Assembly: GCA_965217175.1 (NCBI GenBank)
Contig: OZ244251.1
Location: 1,364,001-1,428,000, forward strand
Origin: Bin87 sp965217175
GTDB taxonomy: Bacteria; Chloroflexota; Dehalococcoidia; Lucifugimonadales; UBA3495
DNA length: 64,000 nucleotides
Direction of reading: 5' to 3'
Each line of letters starts with the position of its first letter. Within the stretch, counting starts at the first letter, position 1. The notes beneath the pieces were generated by a model. The model was not told the origin of the DNA, did not search any database, and saw nothing but the letters and a program-made list of their open reading frames with translations. Below are positions 8,310 through 16,643 of the stretch, one piece after another. Made by a program: the position numbers and the translations under genes.

Positions 8310-9224
8310 TTAGCAGTCGTTGTCCCAGTCGTTATCCGAGGAGTGATTGGCCGAAACGGACTCGCGGAACTGTTCGAACAGCTGCCTTTGTTCCTCTGAG
8401 AGACCGGTCGGCAGGACTACGTTGATGGTCGCAAATAGATTTCCGCGACGATCGGGATTGCGGAGCTGGGACAGGCCCTGGCCGGCGAGGCGAAAACGTC
8501 GACCGTTCTGGGTTTCGGGTGGCAGGGTCAACTCGATCTGCCCGCGAAGGGTGGTGACCTTGGTTGAACCGCCGAGGATAGCGTCGGCCAGGGGAACGTC
8601 AACGGAGGTGTAGAGGTCGGGACCATCGCGTTCGAAACGATGGTGAGGCAGCACGGAAACCAGGAGGTTGAATTCGCTGCCGGAAGGATTCCCGGCGCCG
8701 ATATGCACCCGCCCGCCGTCGGAGATTCCGGGCGGAATGGTTACCTCCAGGCGGCGTCCATCGGGGAGGCTGACGAGGCGGGTGGCGCCGTGGTCGGCTT
8801 CCTCCAGCGTGATGTCAACCGGTACGTCGGTGGGCGGGGAGCGAAAAGGTGCGCCGCCCCTGCCGAAACTACCCAAAAGGTCGTCAAGAGAACCGCCGCC
8901 GGTGGAGAAGGTAAACGAGCCCCTGCGCCCGCGGCCGAAATCTCCGGATCGGAAGGACTGGCTGAAATCTCGACCGGCGCCGCGCCGCTGTTCGAATTGT
9001 TCGGCGTGTTCCCATTGGTCGCCGTATCGGTCGTACTTGGCGCGCTTATCCGAATCGGACAAGACTTCGTAAGCCGCGTTGATGGACTTGAAGCGCTCGG
9101 CGGCGTCGGGGTCGCCCGGGTTCACGTCGGGGTGATGCTGGCGAGCCAGCCGCCGATACGCCTGGCGAATTTCCTTTTCGTCGGCGGAGCGTTTCAGTCC
9201 CAAAGTTTCGTACAGGTTTGGCAT
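8310..9224 (-). CDS. DnaJ/CbpA-type co-chaperone
   Basis: A 304-residue type II J-protein. The J-domain (1-66) carries the HPD motif at 31-33, which stimulates the ATPase of DnaK. A Gly/Phe/Arg-rich linker (about 75-125, with GDFGRGRRGSFTFSTGGG) and two beta-sandwich client-binding domains follow. There is no Cys-rich zinc domain, which separates it from canonical DnaJ and points to CbpA. The ATG at 9224 (PNLYETLGL) matches the usual J-domain start; a longer frame to 9245 is less likely. No strong Shine-Dalgarno site is seen. It is the first gene of dnaJ-hspR-clpC, behind a good minus-strand promoter. Confidence 0.93.
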   Translation of the reverse strand: MPNLYETLGLKRSADEKEIRQAYRRLARQHHPDVNPGDPDAAERFKSINAAYEVLSDSDKRAKYDRYGDQWEHAEQFEQRRGAGRDFSQSFRSGDFGRGRRGSFTFSTGGGSLDDLLGSFGRGGAPFRSPPTDVPVDITLEEADHGATRLVSLPDGRRLEVTIPPGISDGGRVHIGAGNPSGSEFNLLVSVLPHHRFERDGPDLYTSVDVPLADAILGGSTKVTTLRGQIELTLPPETQNGRRFRLAGQGLSQLRNPDRRGNLFATINVVLPTGLSEEQRQLFEQFRESVSANHSSDNDWDNDC

Positions 9225-9260
9225 TGCAGCACCATTGCATAGCAAAATAGTGGTAAATTG

Positions 9261-9289
9261 ATACTATATTGGTAGTCGGACTTTGTCAA
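9261..9289 (-). promoter_or_regulatory. Promoter for dnaJ-hspR-clpC
   Basis: Read on the minus strand, a perfect TTGACA (9284-9289) is followed after 17 bp by TAGTAT (9261-9266), or after 15 bp by TATAGT (9263-9268). The dnaJ ATG lies about 37 bp downstream. Confidence 0.7.
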
Positions 9290-9304
9290 TTCGTTGCGTG
9301 TATA

Positions 9305-9320
9305 TCAAGCAGATACTTGA
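9305..9320. promoter_or_regulatory. Inverted repeat TCAAG-N6-CTTGA, candidate heat-shock operator
   Basis: TCAAG (9305-9309) and CTTGA (9316-9320) form a perfect inverted repeat that overlaps the -35 box of hsp20. The half-sites contain the CTTGA/TCAAG core also found in the actinobacterial HAIR operator (CTTGAGT-N7-ACTCAAG), but in the opposite arrangement. It may be the local HspR site; this is inference. Confidence 0.4.
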
Positions 9321-9345
9321 CAAGAGCCTATCAACTAACTATAGT
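9317..9345 (+). promoter_or_regulatory. Sigma-70-type promoter of hsp20
   Basis: TTGACA (9317-9322), a 17-bp spacer, and TATAGT (9340-9345). The hsp20 ATG is at 9413, with GGAGG 7 nt before it. The promoter is back to back with that of dnaJ in the 190-bp intergenic region. Confidence 0.8.
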
Positions 9346-9412
9346 GAATCCTGACGGTTGCGCAGGCTTCCGTTGAGACCACGGCCCGATGGCCGACAAG
9401 TGGAGGATTACC

Positions 9413-9907
9413 ATGACGAGTACGCAGCGATTCGATCCGTTTCGGGAAATGCACCAACTACGGCGCATGATGCACACTCCGATTTTTGGCGGGCGAGTCT
9501 GGGGAGGCCCTTTCGAGCCGGAAGCCGAAACATCGGTGGAGGCCTGGTCGATACCGATGGACGTGCACCGCAGCGACAAGCAGTTAACGGTTGAGGCGTC
9601 ACTGCCGGGCTTCACGGCGGACGACGTGGACGTTACCATCAGCCCGGACCGAGTGCTGTCGGTGAAAGCCACCCGGCAAACCGAGGTGGATCATCAGTCA
9701 GACGAGTACCTGATGCGGGAGAGGCGCTCCGGCAGCTTCCGGCGAGCATTGCGCCTGCCCAGCGACCTCGATCTGGATCAGGCGGCGGTGGCCCTGGACA
9801 ACGGCGTGCTGACGGTGGCATTGCCGGTCGCCGAGGCGGCGCAGACCCGGAGGTTGTCCATTGTGGATAACACCGTTACGGATCACGCCGTGAAGGACGC
9901 AGCCTAA
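9413..9907 (+). CDS. Small heat-shock protein (Hsp20/alpha-crystallin)
   Basis: A 164-residue small heat-shock protein. An N-terminal arm starting TSTQRFDPFREMHQLRRMMH precedes an alpha-crystallin domain (about 42-140) containing the strand LTVEASLPGF and the C-terminal signature segment LDNGVLTVALPV. It acts as an ATP-independent holdase in the cytosol. The ATG at 9413 is 7 nt after GGAGG; the upstream in-frame ATG at 9389 lacks a site. It is transcribed from a consensus promoter divergent from dnaJ-hspR-clpC, so it is probably co-regulated with that operon. Confidence 0.93.
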   Translation: MTSTQRFDPFREMHQLRRMMHTPIFGGRVWGGPFEPEAETSVEAWSIPMDVHRSDKQLTVEASLPGFTADDVDVTISPDRVLSVKATRQTEVDHQSDEYLMRERRSGSFRRALRLPSDLDLDQAAVALDNGVLTVALPVAEAAQTRRLSIVDNTVTDHAVKDAA

Positions 9908-9938
9908 GGTACTCAAAGGGCGTTGCCCAGGATGGTTC

Positions 9939-9966
9939 CACCCCCGGCCGGTACCGGCCGGGGGTG
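9939..9966. terminator. Perfect 28-bp GC palindrome after hsp20
   Basis: CACCCCCGGCCGG (from 9939) reads the same on the other strand as far as 9966. It lies 32 bp after the hsp20 stop and is followed only by a short mixed stretch (ATTCGTT). It probably ends hsp20 transcription. Confidence 0.55.
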
Positions 9967-9991
9967 ATTCGTTGGAACTGCGGCAGGCGTC

Positions 9992-10020
9992 TTGCTGCTA
10001 GCGCCAACCGGTGCTAAAAT
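9992..10020 (+). promoter_or_regulatory. Promoter of tRNA-Asn
   Basis: TTGCTG (9992-9997), a 17-bp spacer and TAAAAT (10015-10020) lie 43 bp before the mature 5' end of the tRNA. Confidence 0.6.
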
Positions 10021-10063
10021 CGAATCACTGTCGGCGGTCCGCTGCGCCGAAGAACTGCATCAA

Positions 10064-10138
10064 TCCCCTGTAGCTCAGCGGTAGAGCGGGCGGCTGTTAA
10101 CCGCTAGGTCGTAGGTTCGAATCCTACCGGGGGAGCCA
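10064..10138 (+). tRNA. tRNA-Asn (anticodon GTT), CCA encoded
   Basis: A 75-nt cloverleaf. The acceptor 5' arm TCCCCTG pairs with CGGGGGA at 10128-10134, with one T-G pair. The D-arm holds AGCTCAGCGGTAGAGC, the anticodon loop is CTGTTAA with anticodon GTT, and the T-arm holds GGTTCGAATCC. Discriminator G10135 is followed by an encoded CCA (10136-10138). Confidence 0.97.
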
Positions 10139-10161
10139 AAATTTGCGTTGATGATGGTATG

Positions 10162-10187
10162 AAACGCCCTTCCACAGGGCGTTTTTT
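10162..10187 (+). terminator. Rho-independent terminator after tRNA-Asn
   Basis: AACGCCC pairs with GGGCGTT around a short TTCCACA loop and is followed by a T-run (10182-10187). It is placed 24 bp after the tRNA. Confidence 0.85.
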
Positions 10188-10249
10188 CATGTCCGTCGTT
10201 CGGGATTGCCGGTTGCCACAATTCTGTCTATACCGGCGTTGGCCTGGGG

Positions 10250-10255
10250 TATAAT
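10250..10255 (+). promoter_or_regulatory. Perfect -10 box upstream of the isochorismatase gene
   Basis: A consensus TATAAT lies 138 bp before the isochorismatase-like gene, with no good -35 at 16-18 bp. The stretch 10188-10392 shows nothing else of note. Confidence 0.35.
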
Positions 10256-10392
10256 GCGCCCAGAACCGGGCTACCGGTTTGGCAGATGGTGGATTTGCCA
10301 GATTGATCGAGTCCCCGACCCGATGGTGAGAGAGGCGACACGCGCCGGATTCGGGCAATCGCATCCAAAAACGAAACAACGGGAGGACATTT

Positions 10393-10920
10393 ATGACGCA
10401 GCAGGCTACGCAGATTGATGCCAGCCGTACGGCAGTATTGATCATGGACTTCCAGCAACGGATTATCGCCAACGTGGCCAGCGAACCGGCCGCGGTGGTG
10501 GAGAATGCAGCCAGGGCGCTGAGCGGCGCTCGTAGTGCGGGAATTCCGGTGATATACGTGGTGCATCGCGGGGGACCCTTCGCCGACTACGCGCCCGACA
10601 TCGAGCTGCACCCGGGAGTTACGCCGGCGGAAGGGGAGCTGGTTATCACCAAGGTACGGCCTGGCCCATTCTCGACCACGGCGCTGGATGTGACCCTGCG
10701 CGATATGGGGCGGGATACGCTGGTGATCATGGGTGTTGCCACCAGTGGTTGCGTACTGTCGGGGGTTCGGTGGGCCGTGGACGTTAACTACAGCTTCATC
10801 GTGTTATCTGACGCCTGCTCCGACGGAGATGCCGAGGTGCACCGGGTGCTGACGGAGAAGGTGTATCCCCGACAGGGTCAGGTGATGTCGGTGGATGATT
10901 TCCTGCAGGCGCTGCCGTGA
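10393..10920 (+). CDS. Isochorismatase-like cysteine hydrolase
   Basis: A 175-residue isochorismatase-superfamily enzyme. The Asp-Lys-Cys triad is visible as D19 (VLIMDFQQ), K87 (VITKVRPGPF) and C120 (GVATSGC), with the usual non-prolyl cis-peptide context before the Cys. Members hydrolyse amides or vinyl ethers such as nicotinamide, N-carbamoylsarcosine or isochorismate, and the substrate here is open. GGGAGG lies 7 nt before the ATG. The GMC oxidoreductase starts 46 bp downstream on the same strand, so the two may form a catabolic unit. Confidence 0.9.
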   Translation: MTQQATQIDASRTAVLIMDFQQRIIANVASEPAAVVENAARALSGARSAGIPVIYVVHRGGPFADYAPDIELHPGVTPAEGELVITKVRPGPFSTTALDVTLRDMGRDTLVIMGVATSGCVLSGVRWAVDVNYSFIVLSDACSDGDAEVHRVLTEKVYPRQGQVMSVDDFLQALP

Positions 10921-10966
10921 TCACCGTGATACGGGCACAAACGCGCATTCATAGAGGGGAGACGCT

Positions 10967-12505
10967 ATGAAGTACGATGTGATTGTCATCGGGGCGGGTT
11001 CTGCCGGCGGCACCATGGCTACCCGATTATCCGAGGACCCCAACCGGTCGGTGCTATTGCTGGAGGCCGGACCGGATTACCCCGACCTAGAGCAATTGCC
11101 CGACGACCTCAAGTTCGGTTACGCGCCAACGGCGTCTGAGATGGGCGCGCCCCACAACTGGTCGTTCGTGGGCACCGGCACGCCGCGTCAGGCGGAACCG
11201 GTGGCGGTTCCCAGGGGCCGGGTGGTGGGCGGAACCAGCGCCATCAACGGCCAGGTTTTTCTGCGCGGGGTTCCGGAAGACTACGATCGGTGGGCATCCT
11301 GGGGCAACGACGAGTGGAGTTACATCAACGTGCTGCCGTTCTTCCGCAAACTGGAGACGGACACGGACATCAGGGATGACTTTCACGGGTTCGACGGCCC
11401 GATTCCAGTGCGCCGTCACAAACGGGAAGCCTGGCTACCGCTTCAGGAGGCGTTTCATGAGGCGTGCCTGGACGGTGGATACGCCGAGGTTTATGACCAT
11501 AACCATCCTGATTCCACCGGGGTTGGGCCGTTTCCGATGAACAACCCCAACGGTGTGCGGATGAGCACGGCGCTGACCTACGTGAACCCAAACCGGCACC
11601 GGTTGAATCTGACTATCAGGGCCAACGTGCGGGCGCGGCGCATATTGTTCGACGGCACGAGAGCCACCGGGGTGGAGGTTGAGAGCGGCGGCGATACGTT
11701 CCAGCTGGAAGCGGACCAGATTGTGCTGTGCAGCGGGGCGATTGCGTCGCCACAACTGTTGATGCTGTCGGGTATTGGGCCGGCAGAACAGTTGGGACGT
11801 TTGGGTATCAGGGTGGTGAAGGACGCGCCGGGCGTTGGGAAGAATCTGAGGGACCATCCGCTGGTGCCGGTCAGGGTGCGCGTGAAGGATGATTTTCCGC
11901 TGGACCCGGCGGCGCCCAGGATTCAGACGGTGCTGCGTTATACGGCAAACGGGTCGGACGCGCGCAACGACATGCAGATATTCCCGTCTTCGTTCTCCAC
12001 GCCACTGGGCGGTGATCCCTTCGCTGAGGAGGGAATTCGCATGACCTGCATGATGGAACTGGCCCAAAGCGCCGGTGAGCTTACTCTGCAATCGACCGAC
12101 CCTGACGTGCAGCCCCACATTGACTGCCGGTATCTGGAAGCGCCGTGGGATCGGGAACGGATGCGAGAATCGGTGCGAATAGTCCTGAAGATGCTGGAGC
12201 ATGATGCCTTCAAGGACATCTACGACGGCCTTATTTCGCCTGCCGAAGCTGACCTGGTTTCCGACGATGCGCTGGATGACTGGATGTTGCGAGAGGTGTG
12301 CATCGGGCAGCACCTCTCGGGTACCTGCAAAATGGGTCCGGCCAGCGACCCCACGGCGGTGGTGGACCAGCGCTGCCGGGTTCATGGTATCGAAGGACTG
12401 CGGGTCGCGGACGCATCGGTGATGCCGGACGTGATCAGGGCCAACACCAACTGCACCACGATTATGATCGGCGAGCGCGTGGCCAATTGGATCGCTGAAG
12501 GATAG
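10967..12505 (+). CDS. GMC-family FAD-dependent oxidoreductase (paralogue 1)
   Basis: A 512-residue glucose-methanol-choline oxidoreductase. The FAD Rossmann motif IGAGSAGG (8-15) is followed by EAGPDYPD, the GMC signature 1 region (PRGRVVGGTSAINGQVFLRG) and signature 2 (GAIASPQLLMLSGIGP). The catalytic pair is H449 (HLSGTCKMGP) and N493 (RANTNCTT). It oxidises an alcohol or choline-like substrate in the cytosol, with no export signal. GAGGGGAGACGCT sits just before the ATG. The gene at 42296 has the same length and aligns without visible gaps, so the two are in-window paralogues. A strong hairpin terminator follows. Confidence 0.93.
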   Translation: MKYDVIVIGAGSAGGTMATRLSEDPNRSVLLLEAGPDYPDLEQLPDDLKFGYAPTASEMGAPHNWSFVGTGTPRQAEPVAVPRGRVVGGTSAINGQVFLRGVPEDYDRWASWGNDEWSYINVLPFFRKLETDTDIRDDFHGFDGPIPVRRHKREAWLPLQEAFHEACLDGGYAEVYDHNHPDSTGVGPFPMNNPNGVRMSTALTYVNPNRHRLNLTIRANVRARRILFDGTRATGVEVESGGDTFQLEADQIVLCSGAIASPQLLMLSGIGPAEQLGRLGIRVVKDAPGVGKNLRDHPLVPVRVRVKDDFPLDPAAPRIQTVLRYTANGSDARNDMQIFPSSFSTPLGGDPFAEEGIRMTCMMELAQSAGELTLQSTDPDVQPHIDCRYLEAPWDRERMRESVRIVLKMLEHDAFKDIYDGLISPAEADLVSDDALDDWMLREVCIGQHLSGTCKMGPASDPTAVVDQRCRVHGIEGLRVADASVMPDVIRANTNCTTIMIGERVANWIAEG

Positions 12506-12545
12506 TGGCCCTGGCGTGATTCATGCGGGGTGCGCCGCATAAGAC

Positions 12546-12577
12546 AAACCTCCGTTGTGTCACCACAACGGAGGTTT
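12546..12577. terminator. Bidirectional hairpin terminator
   Basis: AAACCTCCGTTGTG (12546-12559) pairs perfectly over 14 bp with CACAACGGAGGTTT (12564-12577) around a TCAC loop. It separates the GMC gene from the convergent NHL-repeat gene. Confidence 0.85.
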
Positions 12578-12629
12578 ATTCTTGACCGATACGATGGTAA
12601 CCGACGCTCGGGTCGGCGGGTTGAATCGA

Positions 12630-13664
12630 CTACAGAGGGTCACCTGCGAAGAGGGCTGACTGTTTTGTGAAGACCTGCAATCGGTGGCGGGCGGTTTCGA
12701 CAACGAACACGCGGCCATCGTCGTCGACGTCTACGCCAATGGGTCCCTGGAACGGGCCTTCGCGGTCCTGGAGGTGCTGAGCCTTCTCGCGCCCACGCAG
12801 GATAACCGGATCCAGATCGACGCGCTCGCGGCCCCACTTGGAGAGCGTGGCCTGCCCCAGCAGCTTGGTAACGAATTTTCCGTCACCGTCGAAAATCTGC
12901 ACACGGTCGTTTTTGTAATCGGTGACGTAGATGGTGCCTTCGTTGTCCACGGCAACATCGGTGGGCCGATTGAACTCACCGTCGTCCTGGCCGGTGCTTC
13001 CGAACTCCATGAGGAACCTGCCGTCGGCGGTGAATTTCTGAATGCGGTCGTTTCGCCAGTCAGCTACGAAAACGTCGCCGTGCTGGTCGATTTCGATACC
13101 CCAGGGGAAGTTGAACTCGCCGGCTGCGGTTCCCTGCCGGCCCCACTTGAACAGGAACTCACCGTCTTTTGTGAACACCTGGATGCGGTGGTTGCAGGAA
13201 TCAACCATATAGAGGTTGTCGTCCTTGTCGAAGGCCAGGCCGGAAGGACGGTTGATCTCTCCGTCGCCTTCGCCCGGGACGCCCCACTTGCCGATCCAGT
13301 CGCCGTCCTGGGTGAAAATGGAAATCCGGTTCAGCCATTCGTCGGCGACGTAAGCGTTGCCCTGGCTGTCGAGGGTGACCGAGGTGGGCCAGAAAAAGGC
13401 GCCGTCATGGGCGGTGGGTACGGCGTCTTCCGGGCCTACCTTTTCGCCGAACTCCCCGATGTATTCCTCGTCAATGGAGCAGATGGTAACCCGTTTGCAG
13501 GGGAAGAACGCCGGAGTTTCGGTGCCGCGGCTGAGCACGTAGATGCGGTCGCCAGGGCCACGGGTCACGGCCACCGGGTTAAAGAACCCGTTGCCGCCCC
13601 GGGATTCCTGCCGCCCGATGGTATGGCTGTATTGAAATGTTACCGGAGCAATTTCCGTAACCAT
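12630..13664 (-). CDS. NHL-repeat six-bladed beta-propeller protein
   Basis: A 344-residue protein made almost wholly of NHL blades. Repeating units such as PSGLAFDKDDNLYMVDSCNH-R-IQVFTKDGEF, PWGIEIDQHGDVFVADWRND and PTDVAVDNEGTIYVTDYKND recur about every 48 residues. There is no signal peptide or enzymatic signature. NHL propellers act as binding scaffolds or as peptidyl-alpha-amidating or lactonase-like enzymes; nothing here decides which. GGTGAGG stands just before the ATG. The DUF1501 and DUF1800 genes lie upstream on the same strand and probably form one operon with it. Confidence 0.88.
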   Translation of the reverse strand: MVTEIAPVTFQYSHTIGRQESRGGNGFFNPVAVTRGPGDRIYVLSRGTETPAFFPCKRVTICSIDEEYIGEFGEKVGPEDAVPTAHDGAFFWPTSVTLDSQGNAYVADEWLNRISIFTQDGDWIGKWGVPGEGDGEINRPSGLAFDKDDNLYMVDSCNHRIQVFTKDGEFLFKWGRQGTAAGEFNFPWGIEIDQHGDVFVADWRNDRIQKFTADGRFLMEFGSTGQDDGEFNRPTDVAVDNEGTIYVTDYKNDRVQIFDGDGKFVTKLLGQATLSKWGRERVDLDPVILRGREKAQHLQDREGPFQGPIGVDVDDDGRVFVVETARHRLQVFTKQSALFAGDPL

Positions 13665-13745
13665 ATTGCCTCACCTTACTGACCGAGCCCGCCGGATGGA
13701 CGGGCGCGGATGCTGGTCTATGGAGTGATGTTAATTGGGCGTCTG

Positions 13746-14882
13746 TTACCTGATGAAGTCGAAGTGCTCGTAGTTGGCGCCCAGAACTTCCTGGGAGTCC
13801 ACACCCATCCACTTGTCGAGGATGGTGGCATAGGTGTTGCGGAAGTCGTTGTTCCACCTCAGGTCGCCTTCATCCAGCTTGTCCGGCTCGAGCGATGGAT
13901 ACTCGCCGAAGAGCCCGCCCTTTACGCCATCGCCGATTACGAAGGCTACGCTGCCAGAACCGTGGTCGGTTCCGGAGCCGTTCTCCTTGGCGCGGCGACC
14001 AAATTCGGTGAACAGTAACATGACGACTTCTTCGCCACTGTTGTGTTCTTTGAGGTCGTAGTAGAAGTCGCTAACAGCGTTGGATACGTCGGACCACAGC
14101 CGGTGGAACGCTGCCGGCTGGTTGGCGTGGGTATCGAAAGCGCCGGGGTTGAAACCGGTGTACAAAACCCGCGTGCCGAAGTCGGCCAGGTGAACCTGGG
14201 CTACGTTCTTGACCCACTGCGAGAAGTAGTCGCCGTTGTACTCGATGCTGGACGAATACTTCTCCGGCGCCGTCCGCAGGATGTCAGCGCCTCTCAAGGC
14301 GTCCAGTCCGGTTTGGGACAGGTAATCGTTGACCGGGCCGCTGCCGATCATGGGGGAATACATGCGCCCGAAGATTTCCAGGGCTTCCGACCGCTTTTCC
14401 TCGCTGTCGATGGAGGTCAGCACGCCGTAGGTTTCAAGGCTGCCCACCGAGGCGACTGACACGCCGGGAGACGCGAGGGCGCGGGGGAGGCCGCGACCGA
14501 AGTTGACGGCGGTAAGGATGTTTTCTTTGTTGGGGTCGAGGTCGCCGACGGTCTTACCCAACCAGCCTTCGGTTCCCATCTTGGCGGGTTCGGCAGTGTG
14601 CCAAATGTCCATGGACCGGAAGTGGGAGCGAATGGGATTGGGATAACCGATGCCCTGAATCACCGCCACCTTGCCGTCGTCGTACAGGTCCTTGATGGGC
14701 GCCATTGCCGGGTGAAAACCCACCTGGTCGTTAACGGCCAGGACGTGTTCGGGTTCCACGCGCAGGTGTGGGCGGTAGTCCTGGTACAACGGATCGTTGT
14801 AGGGAATGAAGGTGTTGAGAGCGTCAAACGCTCCCGACATTTGCAAAACAACCAGGACGGGGTCTTTCTTGTTAGCGGTCAC
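13746..14882 (-). CDS. DUF1501 family protein
   Basis: A 378-residue DUF1501 protein: VLVVLQMSGAFDALNTFIPY at the N-terminus and LLFTEFGRRAKENGSGTDHGSG near the C-terminus are family hallmarks that place it in the alkaline-phosphatase-like/sulfatase superfamily. Most relatives begin with a Tat signal, but this one starts directly at the core, so it would be cytoplasmic unless exported with a partner. GTG at 14882 is set by GGAGGAG about 7 nt upstream. Its partner DUF1800 gene precedes it by 74 bp. The biochemical role of the pair is not established. Confidence 0.9.
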   Translation of the reverse strand: MTANKKDPVLVVLQMSGAFDALNTFIPYNDPLYQDYRPHLRVEPEHVLAVNDQVGFHPAMAPIKDLYDDGKVAVIQGIGYPNPIRSHFRSMDIWHTAEPAKMGTEGWLGKTVGDLDPNKENILTAVNFGRGLPRALASPGVSVASVGSLETYGVLTSIDSEEKRSEALEIFGRMYSPMIGSGPVNDYLSQTGLDALRGADILRTAPEKYSSSIEYNGDYFSQWVKNVAQVHLADFGTRVLYTGFNPGAFDTHANQPAAFHRLWSDVSNAVSDFYYDLKEHNSGEEVVMLLFTEFGRRAKENGSGTDHGSGSVAFVIGDGVKGGLFGEYPSLEPDKLDEGDLRWNNDFRNTYATILDKWMGVDSQEVLGANYEHFDFIR

Positions 14883-14956
14883 GATGTTCTCCTCCCCGAG
14901 GTGCGGTCTGTAGTTGAGTCGACGGGCCGGGCCACAGGAACCGCCCGCCGTTTTTA

Positions 14957-16360
14957 TTAACCGTAGAGATACTCTTTGGTGGCGACAATCATTTGCAGGG
15001 TCTCGCTAACCCGTTCCAGGAACGCGTCAGTGTCGGTGTGCAATGCGCCGCCCTTACCCGCCAATGTGGTGAGCATTTCGCGTGTTTCGCCGGGAAGCTC
15101 ATAGTGTCCGAGCATTTCCAGGCAGCCATCCACCAATCGCTCTGCGGAGATGGTAGGGCCGGCAGCGGCCAAACGGTCGACAATCTGCCGGACGCCGGGA
15201 TAGTTGACGTCACCAACGAAATCGGCGGTGAAGTTGATGCGATGCACCAGGGTTCCGCCGTCGATCCATTCCTTGCCGGTGTGCCAACCCTCCACGGACG
15301 GCGGGTTGAACAATTCCTGACCCATGTACTTCATTTCGTCGAAGATGAATTCGAAGCCGGGTTTGGGGCTGGTCCAGTCGCCGATGAGGCGCATGGTGCC
15401 CATGACGGTTTCGACCGGGCTCTTGACCTTGGCGAACCGAGCGTTTTTGAACGCATCGGAGTGGAACAGGACCCGAAGCATGGAACCGATGTTGTAATCG
15501 GAGCGATAGTATTCGTCCTCGAGCATCTGAATGGTTTCCGGATCCTGGGGAGGAGTGTCCATCCAGGCCGGAATCTGGGCCTCGTCGGCCACGAAGTTGC
15601 TGTAGAGATGACGAGACACGAACCTGGCGGTGGCCGGCTGCTTCGCAATGATTTCGACGATATCGTCGCCATTGAAGCGCCCGGTTTCGCCCAGGAAAGT
15701 TTTTTCGCCGCCGTCGTGGTCGGCCGGATTGAAGAGGAATTTCGCCGAGTACCGGCCGTAGGGTTGGCCCGGCACGTTGTTGGCCAGAGTCCAGCCGGTG
15801 AAAGCCCGGGCGCACTCTTTTACGTCGTCTTCGGTGTAGTTGAACTGGCCGTCCATACCGACGCCCATCGAGAATAACTCGAGGAGCTCACGCCCGTAGT
15901 TCTCGTTGATCGCGCCCTTGTGGCTAAGGCAGTTGTCCAAATAGAACACCATCGCCGGGTCGCGGGAGATTTCCAGAAGCAGGTCCTTGAAGCTGCCCAT
16001 TCCCAAACGGCGGAACATTTCCAGTTCGTCGTACGAGGTGGGGTAGCTCTGGGTTTTGCTGTCGGCAGTACACAAAACGCCGTGCCAGAACAGCACCATT
16101 TTCTCTTCCAACTGGCGTTTGGAGTTGATCATTCGCCAAGCCCAGTACTCTGGTACGCCACGAGTGAAATGGCTCCACTCAATGAAGTAGCGTTCTGCCA
16201 GATCCAGGTCCAGGCCGCTGGGCTGGTCCTCGGGATTTAGCAGAGCTTCTACCGTTGCTTCATATCCCTGGGCCGCCAGCGTTTCCAATTCATGATACTG
16301 AGCCCCAAAACCTGCGCGTCGCATCAGGTGGGCCATCAAAGCAATACCATGGTCAGCCAT
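14957..16360 (-). CDS. DUF1800 family protein
   Basis: A 467-residue DUF1800 protein. It shows the typical N-terminus (HLMRRAGFGA), the FWHGVL segment, the diagnostic NENYGRELLELFSMGV (about 155) and a C-terminal FNPPSVEGW. It is nearly always found beside DUF1501, as here, and no reaction is proven for the pair. The ATG at 16360 has GGAGG 7-8 nt upstream; the longer frame to 16390 has none. No signal peptide is visible. It is the first gene of a DUF1800-DUF1501-NHL unit on the minus strand. Confidence 0.92.
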   Translation of the reverse strand: MADHGIALMAHLMRRAGFGAQYHELETLAAQGYEATVEALLNPEDQPSGLDLDLAERYFIEWSHFTRGVPEYWAWRMINSKRQLEEKMVLFWHGVLCTADSKTQSYPTSYDELEMFRRLGMGSFKDLLLEISRDPAMVFYLDNCLSHKGAINENYGRELLELFSMGVGMDGQFNYTEDDVKECARAFTGWTLANNVPGQPYGRYSAKFLFNPADHDGGEKTFLGETGRFNGDDIVEIIAKQPATARFVSRHLYSNFVADEAQIPAWMDTPPQDPETIQMLEDEYYRSDYNIGSMLRVLFHSDAFKNARFAKVKSPVETVMGTMRLIGDWTSPKPGFEFIFDEMKYMGQELFNPPSVEGWHTGKEWIDGGTLVHRINFTADFVGDVNYPGVRQIVDRLAAAGPTISAERLVDGCLEMLGHYELPGETREMLTTLAGKGGALHTDTDAFLERVSETLQMIVATKEYLYG

Positions 16361-16533
16361 AGAGAAACCTCCTCTATCTAAGCACACCATTAATTGGTGC
16401 GAATATTAGCATTAAGCGTGCGCCAACTCAACCCTTTGCGGTTGGCGGGCGCGTCGAATGTCGTCAATCGGCAAAGCGTCCGGGGCGTTGATGCGCGGTG
16501 TTCGCTCCGGAAGTGGTTCGGGATTCAGCGTGT

Positions 16534-16562
16534 TTGTTATCCGAGTGCCGCTGTGCTAATTT
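16534..16562 (+). promoter_or_regulatory. Candidate promoter for the luciferase-like gene
   Basis: TTGTTA (16534-16539), a 17-bp spacer and TAATTT (16557-16562) lie 82 bp before the start at 16644. Confidence 0.45.
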
Positions 16563-16643
16563 GAGCATGATTCGGAGCCTGGCGACACATTGGGAAAATT
16601 CCCACAGGGCGAACCGTATCCAGCCGAACGTATGGAGGGAAGG

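Noticed and set aside
9225..9412. A CIRCE or classical HAIR operator in the heat-shock region
   Set aside because: Neither TTAGCACTC-N9-GAGTGCTAA nor CTTGAGT-N7-ACTCAAG is present; only the rearranged TCAAG/CTTGA dyad was found.
11435..12385. A 316-codon minus-strand frame inside GMC gene 1
   Set aside because: It is antisense to a gene with full catalytic motifs, with a basic, low-complexity composition.
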